Positions 1 through 9,485 of a stretch of DNA of 41,278 bases are shown here, in pieces. Positions within the stretch are counted from its first letter, which is position 1. Every line of letters starts with the position of its first letter. Under the pieces are notes generated by a model. That model worked only from the letters and a program-made list of their open reading frames with translations, did no database searches and had not been told where the DNA came from. The translations under genes were made by a program, and so were the position numbers. The DNA comes from an uncultured Pelagibacteraceae bacterium (GTDB lineage: Bacteria; Pseudomonadota; Alphaproteobacteria; Pelagibacterales; Pelagibacteraceae): the NCBI GenBank assembly GCA_902587735.1, contig CACIML010000005.1:1-41278 (forward strand), in the 5' to 3' direction.

Positions 1-132
1 GTAGATGTAACTAAAGAACAAATGGTTTTTGCTGAAGCAACTAGTGTATTGCCATTAATTGCAAGTGATTCATATCATAGAGGTGACTGGAAAAATAGAA
101 CTAGAAAAAACTTTTCAAAAATATTTGGATAA
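1..132 (+). CDS. Deoxyhypusine synthase-like protein, C-terminal fragment (5' end outside window)
   Basis: Frame 1 reads VDVTKEQMVFAEATSVLPLIASDSYHRGDWKNRTRKNFSKIFG*; the EAT..LPL.ASD.YHRG.W..R pattern resembles the DHS-family C-terminus. Too short for the ORF track. Confidence 0.7.
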   Translation, partial: VDVTKEQMVFAEATSVLPLIASDSYHRGDWKNRTRKNFSKIFG

Positions 133-1015
133 AAAATTGAAATACCTATCTAATAAAAATGGTTTTCTTGGAATTGATAATAAATTCAATTTTAAAGAAA
201 GAGTAGTTGTTGTACCTTTTGGTTTAGAAAAAACTGTTAGTTATGGTGGGGGAACAAAAAATGGTCCAAAAGAAATTATCAAAGCTTCACATCAAGTAGA
301 ATTATATGATGAAGAATTACACTGTGAGCCTTATAAAAAAATTGGAATCAAAACATTAAAACCATTTAAAATTGATAAAAATATAAAAAAAGCTCTAAAG
401 CAAATATCAAATATTAATAAAGAGATTTTAAATAAAAAACTTTTCCCAATAACATTAGGTGGAGAACATTCTATTACACCTGGATGTATTGCTCCTTTTG
501 CAAAAAAATATAAAAACTTATGTTTGTTACATTTTGATGCACATGCCGATTTAAGAGAAAGTTATAATGGAGAAAAGTTTTCACATGCATCAGCGATTAA
601 AAGATGCTTAGATAATAAAAATGTATCAGTAATTTCATTTGGAATAAGAAATATTTCACAAAATGAAATCCTTTATTTAAAAAAAAACTCATATAGAATT
701 AATATCTTTTGGGCAAAAAATAAAGCTAAGTGGAATTTAAAAAAATTTAAACAGTTGATTAAAAATAAAAATGTTTATCTAACATTCGATGTTGATGGAT
801 TAGATTCAAGCATAATGCCTGCAACTGGTACTCCAGAACCTGGAGGATTATTCTGGGATGAAACTTTAAATATAATAAAAATAGCTACAAAAAATTCTAA
901 TATTGTTGGAGCAGATATAAATGAATTGTCTCCAATTAAGGGATTTAATTCTTATAATTTTTTAGTGGCTAAATTAGTTTATAAAATTTTATCTTATAAA
1001 TTTTTATATAAATAA
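125..1015 (+). CDS. speB: Agmatinase / arginase-family ureohydrolase
   Basis: GGEHSIT, HFDAHADLR, SFGIRN and TFDVDGLDSSIMPATGTPEPGG metal-binding motifs. ORF track opens at TTG 59, but TTG 125, overlapping the upstream stop, is a more likely start. Confidence 0.88.
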   Translation: MDKKLKYLSNKNGFLGIDNKFNFKERVVVVPFGLEKTVSYGGGTKNGPKEIIKASHQVELYDEELHCEPYKKIGIKTLKPFKIDKNIKKALKQISNINKEILNKKLFPITLGGEHSITPGCIAPFAKKYKNLCLLHFDAHADLRESYNGEKFSHASAIKRCLDNKNVSVISFGIRNISQNEILYLKKNSYRINIFWAKNKAKWNLKKFKQLIKNKNVYLTFDVDGLDSSIMPATGTPEPGGLFWDETLNIIKIATKNSNIVGADINELSPIKGFNSYNFLVAKLVYKILSYKFLYK

Positions 1016-1025
1016 TTATTCCTAA

Positions 1026-1574
1026 CTAAGCTTCTTTAAAAGTGTTTAGTAATATTCTAAAAGGTATTAACATAATCAAAGCTACTAAAATTTTTACAGC
1101 CAAATCTCCAAAAGATAATGTGATCCAAGGTATTCCGGTTCCGTAAAATGAAATGAAAAAAAATAAAAAAGTATCAACTATTGAACCAATAAATGATGAA
1201 GCTAATGGTGCAATAAACCACTTTTCCTTTCTTAAATGATCAAAAATTTTTACATCTAATAATTGTGCAGCTATAAATGCAGAACCTGATCCAATGGCAA
1301 TTCTTATTGAAATTAAATCCGAAAAATTTGTTGAAAAAAAAAGTGTAGAAGCAATACCTAAAATAAAACCAATAAAAACAATTTTTCTAGCTACTAATTT
1401 TCCATAAGATCTATTTGCTAAATCTGTAATTAAAAATGCAATTGGATAAGTAAATGCACCATAAGTTAATATGTTTTCTAAATTATAATAATTGACTGGA
1501 AATTGAACTAAATAATTAGATGATAAAACAACAACTCCCATTAAAACTGAGAGAAGTGGCAGTAGCCTATTCAT
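1026..1574 (-). CDS. yhhQ: Queuosine precursor transporter, YhhQ/VUT family
   Basis: Multi-TM protein; YGAFTYPIAFLITDLANRSYGKLVARK and GSGSAFIAAQLLDVKIFDHLR are typical of the VUT family. Confidence 0.75.
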   Translation of the reverse strand: MNRLLPLLSVLMGVVVLSSNYLVQFPVNYYNLENILTYGAFTYPIAFLITDLANRSYGKLVARKIVFIGFILGIASTLFFSTNFSDLISIRIAIGSGSAFIAAQLLDVKIFDHLRKEKWFIAPLASSFIGSIVDTFLFFFISFYGTGIPWITLSFGDLAVKILVALIMLIPFRILLNTFKEA

Positions 1575-1855
1575 TAAGCAGTTTTTGCTAGAATTGTTTT
1601 TCTAATTTTTTTTAATCGCGGAGATAGATTTTTGTTTTTTGCATTTTTTAAAAATTGATCAAAACTGCCCTTTTTATCTACTGATCTAACTCCAGCATTT
1701 GATACACTAAGTCTTAAATTTCTTTTTAAAATATTGCTGGTAAATTTAACTTTTTTTAAATTTGGCAAAAATCTTCTTTTAACTTTATTGTTGGCATGAC
1801 TAACTTTATGCCCCTTTAAAGGTATTTTTCCAGTTAATTCACATTTTTTAGACAT
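1574..1855 (-). CDS. rpmB: 50S ribosomal protein L28
   Basis: [33 protein letters not shown] matches L28; followed by yhhQ through a TAATG overlap. Confidence 0.95.
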   Translation of the reverse strand: MSKKCELTGKIPLKGHKVSHANNKVKRRFLPNLKKVKFTSNILKRNLRLSVSNAGVRSVDKKGSFDQFLKNAKNKNLSPRLKKIRKTILAKTA

Positions 1856-1870
1856 AACAATTAAAGTGCC

Positions 1871-1899
1871 TGTATAAGATGTGATGATGATCTCGTCAA
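1871..1899 (-). promoter_or_regulatory. Putative sigma70-type promoter for rpmB-yhhQ
   Basis: On the minus strand: TTGACG (1899-1894), 17-nt spacer, TATACA (1876-1871), about 16 nt upstream of the rpmB ATG. Confidence 0.6.
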
Positions 1900-1996
1900 G
1901 TTTATATATTGAAAGTTAACTAAATTAAGGACAGCAAAATTGTGAATTGTCAAAATAATTATAGCAAAAGCCTTTGAGTTATGTTACCCAGAAAAA

Positions 1997-2146
1997 ATGC
2001 TCCAAATCTTCAATCAAAATTACATAAAAATTTTAAAAAAATTACCTCAAAAATTTGCGATTAATTTTGTAAAAACTGGAGTTAATTTTATATTATTTAT
2101 CTACTGGATAGTGGTTGTCATAGGAACTTTTTTAATGTTAAATTAA
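1997..2146 (+). CDS. Possible small single-TM membrane protein (49 aa), absent from ORF track
   Basis: ATG 1997 reads MLQIFNQNYIKILKKLPQKFAINFVKTGVNFILFIYWIVVVIGTFLMLN*; basic N-terminal half followed by one hydrophobic segment; ends 8 nt before the TauE-like ORF. Confidence 0.4.
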   Translation: MLQIFNQNYIKILKKLPQKFAINFVKTGVNFILFIYWIVVVIGTFLMLN

Positions 2147-2154
2147 AAAAATAA

Positions 2155-3234
2155 ATGGAAGTTTTTCTACCCATTGCAGAAGTATCAGTAAACCTAATAG
2201 CAATTTTTTCTCTTAGTACAGTTGTTGGCATCCTATCTGGATTGTTTGGAGTTGGTGGTGGATTTCTTATGACTCCTTTTTTAATTTTTATGGGAATACC
2301 TCCAACATATGCTGTTGCTAATGAAGCAAATAATATACTTGCTACATCCGTTTCAGGTTCAACAACTCATTGGTTAAAAAACACATTGGATTATAAAATG
2401 GGATTAATGATAGTTGCTGGTGGAGTGGCAGGAACAATTATTGGAATTATTACTTTTAGTTACTTTAAAGGAATAGGAAAAATAGACATAGTTATTTCCT
2501 TAGCTTACATGTATGTACTGGCTATTATTGGAACTGCAATGTTAGTTCAAGGTATTGGAGAAATAGATAGAGCTAGAAAAAAAATTATTATAAAAAAAAA
2601 ATTACATTCTCATTATTGGATACATGGTCTTCCTTTGAGAATGAGATTTAAAAAATCAAAATTATATGAAAGTGCTTTTACTCCAATTATAATTGGTTTA
2701 TTAGTTGGTTTTATAGCGGCAATTATGGGTATTGGCGGCGCATTTATATTGGTTCCTGCAATGATTTATATTATAGGAATGCCAACTAAGTTAATTCCAG
2801 GAACATCTTTATTTGTAACTATTTTTGTTAGTGCAATTGTAACAGTTCTTCATGCGTTTAATTATGGATCCATAGACCTAATTTTAGTTTCAATGTTAGT
2901 TTGTGGATCAATTCTTGGTGTACAAATTGGTCAAAAAATTGGTGAGTTTATTGATAGCTCAGAACTAAAAACTCTTTTAGCGATTCTTTTATTGGCTGTA
3001 GGTATAGCTATTGCATACGATAGTTTTTTTGCAGTTCATGATGCAAAACAAATAGTTAATAATGGCACAAAAAATTTGGCTCCTTTTTCAAATTTTATTA
3101 AAAATCTTTCAGAAAATTTTTCAATTATTTATGGAATAATTTCTATTATTTTTGCTATTGTGCTTGGAATTTCTGCAGCTTTTATTAGAAGATTTTTTTC
3201 TAATTTAAGAAAAAAATATATACAAAAAAATTAA
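2155..3234 (+). CDS. Sulfite exporter TauE/SafE-family permease
   Basis: Two half-repeats with glycine-rich motifs (GILSGLFGVGGGFLMTPFLIFMGIPP and GFIAAIMGIGGAFILVPAMIYIIGMP), multi-TM. Confidence 0.88.
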   Translation: MEVFLPIAEVSVNLIAIFSLSTVVGILSGLFGVGGGFLMTPFLIFMGIPPTYAVANEANNILATSVSGSTTHWLKNTLDYKMGLMIVAGGVAGTIIGIITFSYFKGIGKIDIVISLAYMYVLAIIGTAMLVQGIGEIDRARKKIIIKKKLHSHYWIHGLPLRMRFKKSKLYESAFTPIIIGLLVGFIAAIMGIGGAFILVPAMIYIIGMPTKLIPGTSLFVTIFVSAIVTVLHAFNYGSIDLILVSMLVCGSILGVQIGQKIGEFIDSSELKTLLAILLLAVGIAIAYDSFFAVHDAKQIVNNGTKNLAPFSNFIKNLSENFSIIYGIISIIFAIVLGISAAFIRRFFSNLRKKYIQKN

Positions 3235-4280
3235 TTTTCTTTCTTGCCAATTATATCTTGAAAACTACTTACGCCTTTATTTATCAATAATTCTTTAAGC
3301 TCTTTTTTAATTTTAACAACAATATTAGGACCCTCGTAAACCATTCCTGTATATAGTTGTATAAAATTTGCGCCAGCCAAAAATTTGGCATAAGCGCTTT
3401 CTCCGGAATCAACACCTCCAACACCAATAATTGGTATTTTACCTTTTAATAAATTATAAAAAATATTTATTAATTGATTCGATCTTGATTCTAAAGGTTT
3501 TCCAGATAATCCACCTTTTTGATGTTTTGATATGTTATTTAAATTTTCTCTGTACCCTTCAGTGGTATTTGAGACAATTATTGCTTTAACTTGATGATTT
3601 AATAATATCTCGCTTATCTGAGTTGCCTGTTCATCTAAAATATCTGGTGAAATTTTAACGACTATTGGTGTATTTGATTTAAATTTTTTCATTTGTAAAT
3701 CAATTGAACCTATTAATTTTTCTAATTTATTTTGATCATGAAAATCTCTTAAATTTTCTGTATTAGGTGATGAAATATTTATAGTTATATAATCTGCAAT
3801 ATCATGAAATTTTTTAAGACAAACCAGATAATCATTTAATTTATCTTTGCTATCCTTGTTGGGGCCTATGTTTACACCTAATAAACCAGTTGGCTGGTTT
3901 GATTTAATTTTAGAACTTACATTGTCGGCGCCAAAACTATTAAATCCTAACCTATTAATAAGTGCCCGATCTTCTTCAAGTCTAAAAACTCTTGGTTTTG
4001 GATTGCCAACTTGTTTTATAGGTGTAATAGTTCCAGCTTCTACAAAGCCAAACCCTAATCTAAACAATGAATTATATACTTCTGCATTTTTATCAAATCC
4101 AGCTGCTAAACCTATTGGATTCTCAATTTGTTTTCCAAATAAATTTGTTTTAAACATGGGGTCATTTTTATTTTCATCAAAAATATTTGGAACTAAATTA
4201 AATTTTAAAGATTTTATTGCTAAATTATGAGCAGTTTCTGGATCAAGTTTAAAAATTAAAGACCGTAATTTTGTGAACAT
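3231..4280 (-). CDS. pyrD: Dihydroorotate dehydrogenase (quinone, class 2)
   Basis: NPIGLAAGFDKNAE, FGFVEAGTITP, NISSPNTENLRDF, PIIGVGGVDSGESAYAKFLAGANFIQLYTGMVYEGP. Confidence 0.95.
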   Translation of the reverse strand: MFTKLRSLIFKLDPETAHNLAIKSLKFNLVPNIFDENKNDPMFKTNLFGKQIENPIGLAAGFDKNAEVYNSLFRLGFGFVEAGTITPIKQVGNPKPRVFRLEEDRALINRLGFNSFGADNVSSKIKSNQPTGLLGVNIGPNKDSKDKLNDYLVCLKKFHDIADYITINISSPNTENLRDFHDQNKLEKLIGSIDLQMKKFKSNTPIVVKISPDILDEQATQISEILLNHQVKAIIVSNTTEGYRENLNNISKHQKGGLSGKPLESRSNQLINIFYNLLKGKIPIIGVGGVDSGESAYAKFLAGANFIQLYTGMVYEGPNIVVKIKKELKELLINKGVSSFQDIIGKKEN

Positions 4281-5842
4281 TATTTTATTTTATCTTTAAT
4301 AAGTTGTTTAGTTTCATTAACTCCAAAAAAACTTATAAAGTTTCCCATTCTAGGTCCATTTTCATCCCCAAAAACTACTTCATAAATTAATTTAAACCAA
4401 TCTCTTAAATTTTCTTTATAGCCATTCTCTTTACCAGAAGAATAAATTTTAGTCTGAATATCTTCTGGAGTCATTTCATCATTACAAGTTTCTAAAGTAT
4501 TGATTAATGCTTTAAGAGCATTTTTTTCACTATCGCTTGGTTTTTTGTATTTTTTCTTTTGTTTAATTACATCTTGAAAATACTTAATTGCATAACTTAT
4601 CAAATTATCAAAAATTGGATATTCATTCTCAGAAATATCCTTTTTATATTTTTTGACAAATTTCCATAGCAATTCTTTTGTATCTGCATTACTTGCTTCT
4701 ACTAAGTTTAATAACATTGAAAAAGTCATGATAATTTTTTCCTTTGGCATTTTTCCATTATGTACATGCCAAACTGGATTCATCAATAATTGTATTTCAT
4801 TTTGATTATTTCCTTTCTCAATAAAATCTAAATATTCATCTACTGCCTTTGGTACAATTTCTTTATAAAGTTTTTTTGCTCTTTTTGGATTTTGATACAT
4901 AAACAAAGATAAACTCTCTGGTGAGGCATATTTTAACCATTGATCAATTGTAATACCGTTACCTTTTGATTTAGAAATTTTTTCACCTTTCTCGTCTAAA
5001 AAAAGCTCATAAGCAAATCCTGATGGATTATTTTTTCCCATTAACTTAATTATTTTTGTTGATAAGATTGCACTCTCAATTAAGTCTTTTCCATACATTT
5101 CGAAATCAATATCAAGAGCGTACCATCTCATGGCCCAATCTACCTTCCATTGCAATTTACAATTTCCATCTAAAATACTAACCTCAAGTTTTTTCCCATT
5201 ATTATCAAATATTATTTTTGATTTTTCTTTTAAAATTTCTAGAACAGGAATTTCTAAAACAACTCCAGTTTCTGGACAAATTGGTAAAAATGGGCTGTAT
5301 GTTTTTTGACGCTCCTTGCCTAGTGTTGGAATAATTATGTCCATGATATCTTGATATTTTTCTAAAACAATTTGTAATGTGGAATTAAAAAATCCAGACT
5401 TATAAAGAACAGTGGAACTTTTAAAATTATATTGAAATTTAAATTGATTTAAAAAATTTTTTAACATCCCATTATTATGTTCTCCAAAACTATTATATTT
5501 TTTAAAGGGATCAGGTACACTGGTCAAAGGTTTATGCAAGTTTTGATTTAAAAGTTCTTGATTAGGTACATTATCTGGAATTTTTCTTAGTCCGTCCATA
5601 TCATCAGAAAATGTAATAATTTCTTTTGGTATATCTATAAGGTGATTTAGTGCGTTAACTATCATTGAAGTTCTGGCAACTTCTCCAAAAGTTCCTATAT
5701 GAGGAAGACCACTTGGGCCATATCCAGTTTGTAAAGTAATTTTTCCCTTTTTTTCAATAGAAATTTTTTTGTCTCGTAATATTTTTTTTGCCTCAACAAA
5801 TGGCCAAGCATTAGTTTTATCTAAATTTATTTTTTCAATCAC
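4280..5842 (-). CDS. lysK: Lysyl-tRNA synthetase, class I (archaeal-type)
   Basis: TGYGPSGLPHIGTFGEVART (HIGH-type) and KISKSKGNGITI (KMSKS-type); class I fold; GTG start. Confidence 0.93.
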   Translation of the reverse strand: MIEKINLDKTNAWPFVEAKKILRDKKISIEKKGKITLQTGYGPSGLPHIGTFGEVARTSMIVNALNHLIDIPKEIITFSDDMDGLRKIPDNVPNQELLNQNLHKPLTSVPDPFKKYNSFGEHNNGMLKNFLNQFKFQYNFKSSTVLYKSGFFNSTLQIVLEKYQDIMDIIIPTLGKERQKTYSPFLPICPETGVVLEIPVLEILKEKSKIIFDNNGKKLEVSILDGNCKLQWKVDWAMRWYALDIDFEMYGKDLIESAILSTKIIKLMGKNNPSGFAYELFLDEKGEKISKSKGNGITIDQWLKYASPESLSLFMYQNPKRAKKLYKEIVPKAVDEYLDFIEKGNNQNEIQLLMNPVWHVHNGKMPKEKIIMTFSMLLNLVEASNADTKELLWKFVKKYKKDISENEYPIFDNLISYAIKYFQDVIKQKKKYKKPSDSEKNALKALINTLETCNDEMTPEDIQTKIYSSGKENGYKENLRDWFKLIYEVVFGDENGPRMGNFISFFGVNETKQLIKDKIK

Positions 5843-5933
5843 GATTTATAATAACAAAATATCTTATATTTGGGGTTTTTATTAATTCTTATAGAGTTGA
5901 AATTTATTTACCATAAAATAATGTCCATTCAAA

Positions 5934-7379
5934 ATGTCCAATTATAAAACTGTTTTTTTTACCTTAGGTGTTCTCCAAATTATTCTAGGCATCTCAATGA
6001 TAATTCCAATTATAATTCAGGTTATTTATAATGAACTAGATTCCTCATTTATTGGTGCTGGAATAATAACAATAATATTTGGAGTATTGTTTTTTTTATC
6101 AAATTTAAATCATGAAAAAAAATTAAATTTACAACAAGCTTTTTTATTAACGTCTTTATCTTGGATTAGTATTGCAATATTTGGGTCATTACCGTTTATT
6201 TTTTCAAATCTTGAATTATCAGTAACTGATGCGATCTTCGAAAGCATGTCGGGTATAACAACTACTGGTTCAACCATAATTACAAATTTAAATGACTCAC
6301 CTAAAGCAATTCTTTTTTGGAGGGCAATTCTTCAATGGCTTGGTGGAATTGGTATAATTGTAATGGCCATAACGTTAATGCCAATAATGAATGTTGGAGG
6401 AATGCAACTATTTAAGATATCTAGTAGTGATAAATCTGAAAAAATTTTACCCAAGTCAAAAGAAATTTCAATAAGACTAATTTTAATCTACTTAGGATTA
6501 ACATTGATTTGTGCTTTTTTTTATAAAATCTTTGGAATGAACTTTTTTGATAGTTTAACACACTCCATGACAACAATTGCCACTGGTGGTTTTTCTAATT
6601 ACAATGAATCTATAGGATATTTTGATAGTGCAACTATTGAAATAACTTCGATAATTTTTATCATCTTGGGTAGCATACCTTTTATTGCTTATATTAAATT
6701 TTTAAGTGGAAATAAAAAAATATTCATTTCAGATTCTCAGATAAAATCATTTGTTAAAATAATTATAATTTCAATACTTATATTATTTTTTTATTTATTT
6801 TTGCAAAATAAAAATTTTGAAGAAATTAGTTTAAGAGCAATATCCTTTAATGTTATATCAATTTTGACTGGCACAGGATATGTAACAAAAGAATTTGATA
6901 ATTGGGGAAGCTTCTCTTTAATGTTTTTCCTTATATTAATGTTTATTGGTGGTTGTGCTGGATCCACTACTTGTGGAATAAAAATTTTTAGAGTTCAAAT
7001 ATTATATCTTTTTTTAATTAATCAATTAAAAAAAGTTATTTATCCTAGAGGAATTTTCATAATTAAATATGACAATAATAGTGTGGATGAAAAATTTATG
7101 GCTTCTATTATTTCATTTATATATTTGTATATAATAATATTTTTTGTAATGACTGCTTTATTGTCACTTTCCGGTTTGGATTTCATAACTTCTATTTCTG
7201 GTGCAGCAACAGCAATTTCAAACGTTGGACCTGGTTTGGGTACAATTATTGGACCAAATGGAAGTTTTTCTATTCTACCAGATTTTTCTAAATGGGTATT
7301 AAGTATTGGCATGATATTAGGAAGGTTAGAATTATTTGCTATATTAGTTTTATTTCTTCCTTCTTTTTGGAGAAATTAA
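5934..7379 (+). CDS. trkH: TrkH-family potassium uptake protein
   Basis: ESMSGITTTGSTI, HSMTTIATGGFS, GGCAGSTTCGIKIFR, AISNVGPGLGTIIGPNGSFS selectivity-filter repeats. Confidence 0.93.
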   Translation: MSNYKTVFFTLGVLQIILGISMIIPIIIQVIYNELDSSFIGAGIITIIFGVLFFLSNLNHEKKLNLQQAFLLTSLSWISIAIFGSLPFIFSNLELSVTDAIFESMSGITTTGSTIITNLNDSPKAILFWRAILQWLGGIGIIVMAITLMPIMNVGGMQLFKISSSDKSEKILPKSKEISIRLILIYLGLTLICAFFYKIFGMNFFDSLTHSMTTIATGGFSNYNESIGYFDSATIEITSIIFIILGSIPFIAYIKFLSGNKKIFISDSQIKSFVKIIIISILILFFYLFLQNKNFEEISLRAISFNVISILTGTGYVTKEFDNWGSFSLMFFLILMFIGGCAGSTTCGIKIFRVQILYLFLINQLKKVIYPRGIFIIKYDNNSVDEKFMASIISFIYLYIIIFFVMTALLSLSGLDFITSISGAATAISNVGPGLGTIIGPNGSFSILPDFSKWVLSIGMILGRLELFAILVLFLPSFWRN

Positions 7380-7381
7380 TT

Positions 7382-8758
7382 ATGCTTGAACTAAAAAAAC
7401 AATCTTTATCTGAAAGTTTTTCTATTTATTTAGATAAGAGAATGATTAAAATTTTACTTCTTGGTGCTATATCAGGTTTTCCTTGGGTATTAATTGGCAG
7501 CAGTTTAAGTTTATGGCTTAAAGAAGAGGGTCTTAGTCGTTCAACTATTGGATGGGCAGGTTTAATATTTAGTGTGTACGCTTTCAATTATTTGTGGGCT
7601 CCTTTAATAGATAGGCTTCAAATTCCAGTTCTAACAAAAAAATTAGGGCATAGAAGAGGTTGGATAGTATTAATGCAAATTACAATTTTAGTTTGCCTAA
7701 TTATTTGGAGTCTTGTTAATCCAACTGAAAATTTAACATTAATAATCATAATTGGTTTATTCATTGCAATTGCATCTTCAACTCAAGACATCACAGTTGA
7801 TGCTTTAAGAATTGAACAAATTGGAGAAAATGAAGGAAAATCAATGGCTGCAGGTGCTGCAATGGCAGTTGTAGGTTGGTGGTCGGGATATAAATTGGGA
7901 GGAATGATGGCATTACTTACTGCTGAATATTTAGAAAATATTGGCATTACAAATTACTGGCAAATGACTTTTTTAATTTTAGGAATAATTATAATTTTAA
8001 TGAGTATTGGATTAATGTTTGTGCATGAACCAATTTTAACTGATAGACAATTAAAACAAAAAGAAACAGACAAACTAATAGAAAGTAAACTTGGATCAAA
8101 AAATACTATAACTAATATTATAGCCTGGATATCTGGAACTATAGGAGGTCCCATCATAAGTTTTTTCAAAAAAAATGGTTTTTCTATAGCTATTGGAATT
8201 TTAGGATTTGTTTTTTTATTTAAAATAGGAGAAGCATTTCTTGGACGCATGTCTATAATTTTTTATAAAGAAATAGGATTTTCAAAAGAAGACATTGCCA
8301 TTTATTCAAAAACTTTAGGTTGGCTGACAACTGTTGTTTTTACATTATTTGGGGGACTCTTTGTAATTAGGTCTGGAGTTTTAAAAGCAATGTTTTTAGC
8401 TGGAATTTTAATGGCAGCAACTAACTTACTATTTACTGTTTTGGCTTGGAGCGAAAAATCCGAATTATTATTTGCTATTGCAGTTATATTTGATGATATG
8501 GCAGCAGCTTTTGCAACTGTAGCATTTGTTGCATTTATATCATTGCTTGTTGATAGAACATATACTGCAACTCAATATGCACTCCTTGCTTCTATTGGAA
8601 CAGCTGGGAGAACCACACTTGCATCCTCATCTGGCGCATTAGTAGATTGGCTTAACGGGGATTGGGGAATATTTTTTATTTTAACTGCTATAATGGTTAT
8701 TCCATCTTTAATTTGTTTATGGTTTATTAAAGATAAATTAAGAATTCGTGAAAAATAA
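7382..8758 (+). CDS. ampG: MFS transporter, AmpG-like (PAT family, muropeptide permease-like)
   Basis: ISGFPWVLIGSSLSLWLKEEGLSRSTIGW, STQDITVDALRIE, ATQYALLASIGTAGRTTLASSSGALVD. ORF track starts at 7292, but ATG 7382 just after the trkH stop is the likely start. Confidence 0.82.
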   Translation: MLELKKQSLSESFSIYLDKRMIKILLLGAISGFPWVLIGSSLSLWLKEEGLSRSTIGWAGLIFSVYAFNYLWAPLIDRLQIPVLTKKLGHRRGWIVLMQITILVCLIIWSLVNPTENLTLIIIIGLFIAIASSTQDITVDALRIEQIGENEGKSMAAGAAMAVVGWWSGYKLGGMMALLTAEYLENIGITNYWQMTFLILGIIIILMSIGLMFVHEPILTDRQLKQKETDKLIESKLGSKNTITNIIAWISGTIGGPIISFFKKNGFSIAIGILGFVFLFKIGEAFLGRMSIIFYKEIGFSKEDIAIYSKTLGWLTTVVFTLFGGLFVIRSGVLKAMFLAGILMAATNLLFTVLAWSEKSELLFAIAVIFDDMAAAFATVAFVAFISLLVDRTYTATQYALLASIGTAGRTTLASSSGALVDWLNGDWGIFFILTAIMVIPSLICLWFIKDKLRIREK

Positions 8759-9485
8759 TTTTTTTTGTAAAAGTACAGCTGTTTATCTTTATGAGAAACC
8801 TTCTCGTAAATGTAAAATTAGTTCTCAAATTTTATATGGTGAAAAATTTAAAATTTTATTAAAAAATAAAAATTGGTTAAAAATAAAAACATCATTTGAT
8901 AATTACACTGGTTATGTCAAAAAAATAAATTATGTTAATAAATTTAAAGCAACTCATAAAATAAAAAAAATATTTGCAATAGTATATAAAAAACCTAATA
9001 AAAATTCTAAAACTAAAAAAAAATTAAGTTTTTGTTCATTTATAAGTGTAAAAAAGAAAGAAAATAAATTTTATAAATTTGACAACTATTGGATTAAAAA
9101 AAAAGATGTAGCTCCAATAAGTAAAAAAGAAAGTATTTTCTCAAAAATAAAAATTTTTAAAAACATTAGATATAAATGGGGAGGTGCAAATTTTAGAGGT
9201 ATAGATTGTTCCGCATTAGTTCAAATATTTTATAAATATAATAACAAATTTTGTCCACGAGACACAAAAGATCAAATTAGATTTTTCAAAAAATCAAAAA
9301 ATACTAAGCTTTTTAAAAAAAATGATTTAATCTTTTGGACAGGTCATGTTGCAGTATGTATAAATAAAAAATCATTAATACATGCTTATGGTCCCAAAAA
9401 AAAAGTAGTTATTATGAATATTAAAAAAACAATTAATGAGATAAAGCAAAATGCTAATCTTAGCGTAATCGGAAAAATGAAATAA
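8748..9485 (+). CDS. NlpC/P60-family peptidase with N-terminal SH3-like region, probably cytoplasmic
   Basis: RYKWGGANFRGIDCSALVQIFYKY (catalytic Cys) and FWTGHVAVCINKKSLIHAYG (catalytic His); SH3-like N-terminus (KSTAVYLYEKPSRKCKISSQILYGEKFKIL); no obvious signal peptide; GTG start overlaps ampG. Confidence 0.85.
   Translation: MKNNFFCKSTAVYLYEKPSRKCKISSQILYGEKFKILLKNKNWLKIKTSFDNYTGYVKKINYVNKFKATHKIKKIFAIVYKKPNKNSKTKKKLSFCSFISVKKKENKFYKFDNYWIKKKDVAPISKKESIFSKIKIFKNIRYKWGGANFRGIDCSALVQIFYKYNNKFCPRDTKDQIRFFKKSKNTKLFKKNDLIFWTGHVAVCINKKSLIHAYGPKKKVVIMNIKKTINEIKQNANLSVIGKMK

Noticed and set aside
1981-2067. Alternative small ORF (MLPRKNAPNLQSKLHKNFKKITSKICD) in the rpmB-TauE gap
   Set aside because: Overlaps the hydrophobic 49-codon ORF in another frame; short and lacks membrane or domain features.
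3847-4230. 127-aa ORF antisense to pyrD
   Set aside because: Complete overlap with clear pyrD coding sequence; no domain or initiation signal.
7040-7312. 90-aa ORF antisense to trkH
   Set aside because: Opposes the conserved TrkH C-terminal region; spurious.
7954-8250. 98-aa ORF antisense to the AmpG-like gene
   Set aside because: Antisense of a multi-TM gene; hydrophobic low-complexity translation without a family.
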